Part shown: piece by piece, positions 34,901-40,900 of the stretch | How the letters are laid out: every line of letters starts with the position of its first letter | How positions within the stretch are numbered: the first letter of the stretch is position 1 | Source: Aaosphaeria pasadenensis | Lineage: Eukaryota; Ascomycota; Dothideomycetes; Pleosporales | NCBI GenBank assembly: GCA_022813625.1 | Contig: JAKLMB010000004.1 | Span: 1,178,001 to 1,242,000 of the forward strand | Reading direction: 5' to 3' | DNA length: 64,000 nucleotides | Program-made: the position numbers and the translations under genes | Notes under the pieces: model-generated | What the model was told of the DNA's origin: nothing | Databases searched by the model: none | What the model saw: only the letters and a program-made list of their open reading frames with translations

Positions 34901-37900
34901 GATAGGAGGAATCGACAGCGCTGGCAAACTTATGGATAGGTCGGGCAATGACAATGGTGGGAGACCAATAGAAGGTTGGCTCAAAGTTGGCAGTGCGAGA
35001 GTAGGGAGGTCCAATGACAGATCTGATAGATTTGGAACACTGATCGACGGTATCGATAACTCAGGCAAACTGATCGGTGGAATTGATAGCGCGGGCAAAC
35101 TGAGAGATAGGTCAGGTAATCCAAGTGATGGCAGCGATAGAGGTGGGAGTCCGCCAGACGGTGGACCCGCCGTTGGTGCTGCAAGTGTAGGAAGATCTAG
35201 TGAAAAATCCGAGAGCCCTGGCAAACTAATCGGAGGAATTGACAATGCTGGCAGACTCAGTGACAAGTCGGGCAGTCCAAGCGTTGGTACTGATAATGGC
35301 GGTAGTCCAATAGAGGGTTCGCTCACGGTTGGGAGTGCCAGGGTAGGAAGATCCAGCGATAGATCTGAAAGACCCGGCAGACTGATTGACGGTATTGACA
35401 GTACTGGGAGACTGATTGGAGGTATCGACAATGCTGGTAGGCTTAGTGACAGATCAGGCAATCCAACAGTTGGCAATGACAATGGCGGAAGTCCAATGGA
35501 AGGTTCGCTTAAGGTTGGCAGTGCAAGAGTAGGAATATCGAGCGAGAGGTCTGGGATTGATAGTGCTGGCAAGCTGATAGGTGGGATTGATAGGTCAGGC
35601 AGACTCAGTGACAAATCAGGCAATCCAATAGTTGGCAATGACAATGGCGGGAGTCCAATGGCTGGTTCGCTTAAGGTTGGTAGTGCGAGAGTAGGGAGAT
35701 CGAGTGAGAGATCTGGAATTGACAGCGCAGGCAAACTAATTGGCGGGATCGACAATGCTGGCAAACTGAGCGACAGATCAGGTAATCCAAGTGATGGTAA
35801 CGATAATGGCGGAAGCCCTCCAGTAGGTGGGGTCACTGTCGGTGCTGCAAGTGTGGGAAGATCTAATGACAGATCTGACAGTCCAGGCAAATCAATAGAG
35901 GGGATTGAGAGTGGTGGTAGACTAATTGGTGGTATCGATAGGTCAGGCAGACTCAGTGATAGATCAGGCAATCCGATACTCGGTAATGACAATGGTGGCA
36001 GTCCATCAGAAGGTGGGGTCACCGTCGGTGCTGCAAGAGTCGGAAGGTTGAGTGACAGATCTGAGAGCCCGGGCAAGTCAATAGACGGGAGTGACAGTGC
36101 CGGCAGACTAAGCGATGGAAGTGAAAGTGCTGGAAGACTGATCGGCGGAATTGACAAGTCAGGAAGACTGAGTGATAGTTCAGGTAAACCAATGGTTGGC
36201 AATGACAGCGGTGGTAGTCCTCCAGGAGGTGGGGTCACCGTCGGTGCTGCAAGAGTCGGAAGGTTGAGTGACAGATCTGAGAGCCCGGGCAAGTCAATAG
36301 ATGGAAGGGATAGCGCCGGTAAGCTGATCGATGGAATTGACAGCTCTGGCAAACTGATCGACGGAATCGAGAGTGGTGGCAGACTGATCGGCGGAATAGA
36401 CAGATCAGGAAGACTGAGTGAAAGATCAGGCAGTTCAATGGTTGGCAATGCCAATGGTGGGAGTCCTCCAGAAGGCGGTGTCGCCGTCGGTACTGCAAGG
36501 GTAGGTAGATCAAGTGACAAATCTGAAAGGCCAGGCAAATCGACAGATGGAATGGACAATGCTGGCAAACTGATAGATGGAATTGATAGGGCGGGCAAAC
36601 TGATCGGTGGAATCGATAGCGCTGGGAGACTAAGAGATAGATCAGGCAAATCGAGTGACGGCAATGACAATGGCGGAAGGCCGATAGAAGGTGGCTGAGT
36701 CACGGTTGGAAGGACGAGAGTGGGAACATCCAGTGATAGATCAGAAAGTCCGGGCAAATCAATAGATGGAATAGACAGCACTGGCAAGCTGATCGGGGGA
36801 ATAGACAATGGAGGCAGACTGAGTGATAGATCAGGCAGTTCAAGTGACGGTAGCGATAGTGGTGGGAGACCAATGGAAGGCGGTTGAGTCACGGTGGGCA
36901 ATGCCAGCGTAGGAAGATCGAGGGAGAGATCTGAAAGCCCTGGCAAGTCAATCGATGGTATTGATAGCGCTGGCAGACTAAGCGACGGAATAGACAGTGC
37001 TGGCAAGCTGATCGATGGGATGGACAATGGAGGCAGACTGAGTGATAGATCAGGCAGTTCAAGTGACGGCAACGACAACGGTGGAAGACCAATTGAAGGT
37101 GGTTGGCTCACGGTTGGTACTGCAAGAGTAGGAAGATCTAACGATAGATCTGAAAGACCTGGCAGATCAATTGATGGGATTGAGAGCGCTGGCAAACTGA
37201 TCGATGGTATTTCAAGCGGTGGCAGAGTGACTGGTGGGATCGACAGTGGTGGCAAACTGAGTGATAGATCAGGCAATTCAATTGTCGGTAGCTGTAGTCC
37301 TGGGAGCCCACTCGCAGGAGGCAAAGATCCAGGTTGTAGAGAGCCAGAAGGAATATTGAAGGATAGATCAGAGAGGCCTGGAAGAGCGATCGATGGGATC
37401 GAGAGTGCTGGCAAGCTGATCGGTGGAATCGAAAGTTCTGGCAGACTGAGTGACAGATCAGGCAGTTCAAGTGATGGTAACGACAGTGGCGGTAAAGACA
37501 GTTGCGGTAGCTCGAGAGAAGGTTGGGTCACAGTTGGAAGCGCTAGAGTAGGAAGATCCAGTGATAGATCCGACAGACCAGGCAAACTGATTGTAGGAAT
37601 TGACAACGCTGGTAAACTGATTGATAGATCAGGCAGTCCAATAGTCGGCAGTGGTAAACCAGGAAGGCCACTCGCTGGCGGCACAGCTCCCGATGGTGGG
37701 ACCAGAGTAGGCAGATCCAGTGACAAGTCTGAAAGACCCGGCAGACCAATTGATGGAATGGAGAGTGCTGGCAAACTGATGGGTGGAATTGATAAGTCTG
37801 GCAAACTGATAGGTGGAATCGACAAGTCTGGCAGTCCAAGTGATGGCAACGACAATGGAACTCCAACAGAAGGTTGACTAATAGTTGGTAAAACTAGAGT

Positions 37901-40900
37901 GGGTAGATCCAGTGATAAATCTGAAAGGCCAGGCAAACTGATGGGCGGGATCGACAATGCTGGCAAGCTGATTGATAGATCAGGTAGGCCGATAGACGGC
38001 AGTTGAGTAGGTATATCCAGCGATAGATCTGAAAGTCCGGGCAAATCAATAGATGGAATAGACAGCGCTGGCAAGCTGATCGGTGGAATAGACAATGGAG
38101 GCAAGCTGAGTGACAGATCAGGCAGTTCTAGAGTCGGTAAACTGATTGGTGGAATGGATAGGTCGGGCAACGCAGGCTGGTTCGCGGTTGGCAGTTGAGT
38201 AGGCAGATCTAGTGATAAATCCGAAAGGCCAGGCAAACTGATAGGTGGAATTGACAACGCTGGCAGGCTGATCGATAAGTCGGGCAATTCAAGCGATGGC
38301 AAGCTAATCGGTGGAATGGATAGATCAGGCAACGCAGGTTGGCTAACAGTCGGTAACACGAGTGTAGGCAGATCAAGAGATAACTCCGAAAGGGCAGGCA
38401 AACTAATGGGTGGAATCGACAACGCTGGCAGGCTGATTGATAGATCAGGTAGCCCAATAGACGGCAGCGACAGTCCTGGAAGCCCACTTGGAGGCACAAC
38501 TCCCGATGCTGGGAAAAGAGTTGGAAGAGCAAGTGATAAATCCGAAAGTCCCGGTAAATCAAGGGTTGGAAGAGGAAGTCCTGGCAGTCCGAAAGAGGGA
38601 CCAGATGCCGGTGGCAATGATCCTGAAGGCGGTGGCGCTCCAGAAATACCGGCCGTCGGGGTGGGAAATCCAGGCAAGTCCAGTGACAGTGGTGGCAGAC
38701 TCGGGATGTCCAATGACAGTGGTGGAAGACTAGGGAGGCTCAACGACAGCGACGGAATAGAAGGAACATTTATTGCTAGCGACGGAAGACCAGGCAGGCC
38801 AATCGACACCGACGGTATGCCAAGCGAACCAATTGACGGCACAGGAAGACCAGAAATTTCACCGACCAAGAATGACGGAATACCAATTGAGCCAATTTCC
38901 GGTAGGGGGAGGTTGGTAGGAAGATCAATGATCGAGAGCTGTGGAATTTGAAGCGAAGGCACGACGATTGAGGGAGTCACGAAGTTTGGCATTTCAATAG
39001 AAGGCAGCTGAATAGAAGGCAAGACTGGTGTTGGGCCAATTGTGATAGCTGGTACCTGAAGAGTCGGCACCTGGACACCTGGAAGACCGACAGCAGGAAT
39101 CTCGACACCAGGGACGGCGACAGTAGGGACTTGGACGCCAGGCAAGCCAATAGACGGTATTCCAATGCCTGGTAGCCCGAGCGACGGTACCAAAACACCA
39201 GGAAGTCCAACTGATGGAATTTGTATATCTGGAAAGAGAGCGCCGCCCACCGTTGCACCTGGGCCGGCAGTGCCTGGAGCTGCTGATGCTGGAGCTCCGG
39301 AAGGAAGTGGAACGCCAGGTACCGAAACGATTGGAAGCCCAAAGCCCGGAAGAGAGATTGCAGGAAGTGAGATTCCTGGAACTCCGATCGGCGCCATGGA
39401 CGCGCCAGGCAATCCGATTGCTGGCAAAGACACTCCAGGCAGACCGATAGCCGGAAGCGAGGGACCCGGAAGCGGTATCGTTGGAAAGGAAATTCCAGGG
39501 AGATTGATTGGGGCGAGCGAAGGGCCTGGAAGTTCTATTTCTGGAAGACCTATGACAGGAATATCAGGCAGGACGAGTGATGGAAGAGGAATGTCAATAG
39601 AGGGCAAGGCCAAGCTAGGTAATTCGATCGATGGCAGAGGTACCGATGGCACTTCAAGGGAGAGGCTCGGAAGTGCCAGAGATGGCAGTGGAATGTCTAT
39701 CGACGGCAGAGCAAGGGACGGGAGTCCAAGAGAAGGAGCAGGCAGTTCCAACGACGGAAGAGGATTTTCGACGGAGGGCACCGCTAGCCCGGAAGGCAAG
39801 GCCAGACTAGGAAGTTCAATTGATGGGAGAGCAATTGTCGGCAATCCGAGAGAAAGACTTGGAAGATCCAGTGATGGAAGAGGGACATCAATCGAGGGCA
39901 GAGCGAGCGATGGTAATTCGAGAGAAAGACTTGGAAGATCCAATGATGGGAGAGGAAGATCAATCGAGGGCAAAGCGAGCGATGGCAATCCAAGAGAGAG
40001 AGCTGGCAAACTGAGTCCAGCAGACGGGAGTCCCGCAGATGGTAGAGCGGGTGCTGCAGAAGGTAACGTGATGCCAGGGAGGCCGCTAGACAAGCCGTCA
40101 AGCAATCCAAGTGATGGGAGGTTGAGGCCAAGATCAAGGCTGAGTGGAAGCGGATTACCAGTAACAGAGGGCGCCCCACCCAGAAGAGGCAGTCCAACAC
40201 CTAGACTTGCAAGTGGGAGAGCTGTTAGTGCTGGTGCCGTGGGTACTGACAGCGGAGGGGGTGTTGGCAAGACGGGAGCAAATCCCAAGTTAAGCAGTGA
40301 CTCCGTAGGAAGGACTATCCCCAGATCAGTGTTCAGATACTGCAATAGTGCCATAATATCGAACAACGGGGCTACAGGTGCCGCAGGAACACCAGCGGTT
40401 GGGAGGGGGGGTGCAGACGTGATTGGATTGACCAAGCTAGGCGGAAGTAGAGAAACCCCAAGATCGTCCAGAGCATCAAGAAGGTTCGAAACTGCGGGGC
40501 TTGGACCAGCGATTCCAGATATCTGAGGCGGTATTGCCGAGCCCAAGTCTAGGTTGACACTCAAAAGTGGATTTGCCAATATGCTATCAAGAGGAAGGAG
40601 TGGCACATTGGTTGCGGTCGGGATCGGAACAGTGACGAGCGTAGCAGGCAAACCAATTGATGGGCTTCCCAGAGACAGACCCGGCAGAGAAATAGCTGGA
40701 GAAACATTTGGCAGAGATACAGAAGGAATTGCAACTGGAATGGAGCCAATCGGTGGAAGAATGGGCGCAGATAATACTGGGAGTGCCCCAAGTGCAGATA
40801 CGGCGGGCACCGATAGAATCGGACCAAGAAGAGGCACCGAAGCCAGCGGTGGAAGAAGTGGTGCAGAGAGAATGGGAAGCGATGCCAGCGGAGCTAGAAT

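Noticed and set aside
32112..36698. Plus-strand open frame of 1,528 codons (GGIDRSGNDNGG-type repeats) crossing the N gap
   Set aside because: Same explanation: antisense of the LSLP repeats. Part of its length is undetermined N, and the minus frame alone has start and end features of a real protein.
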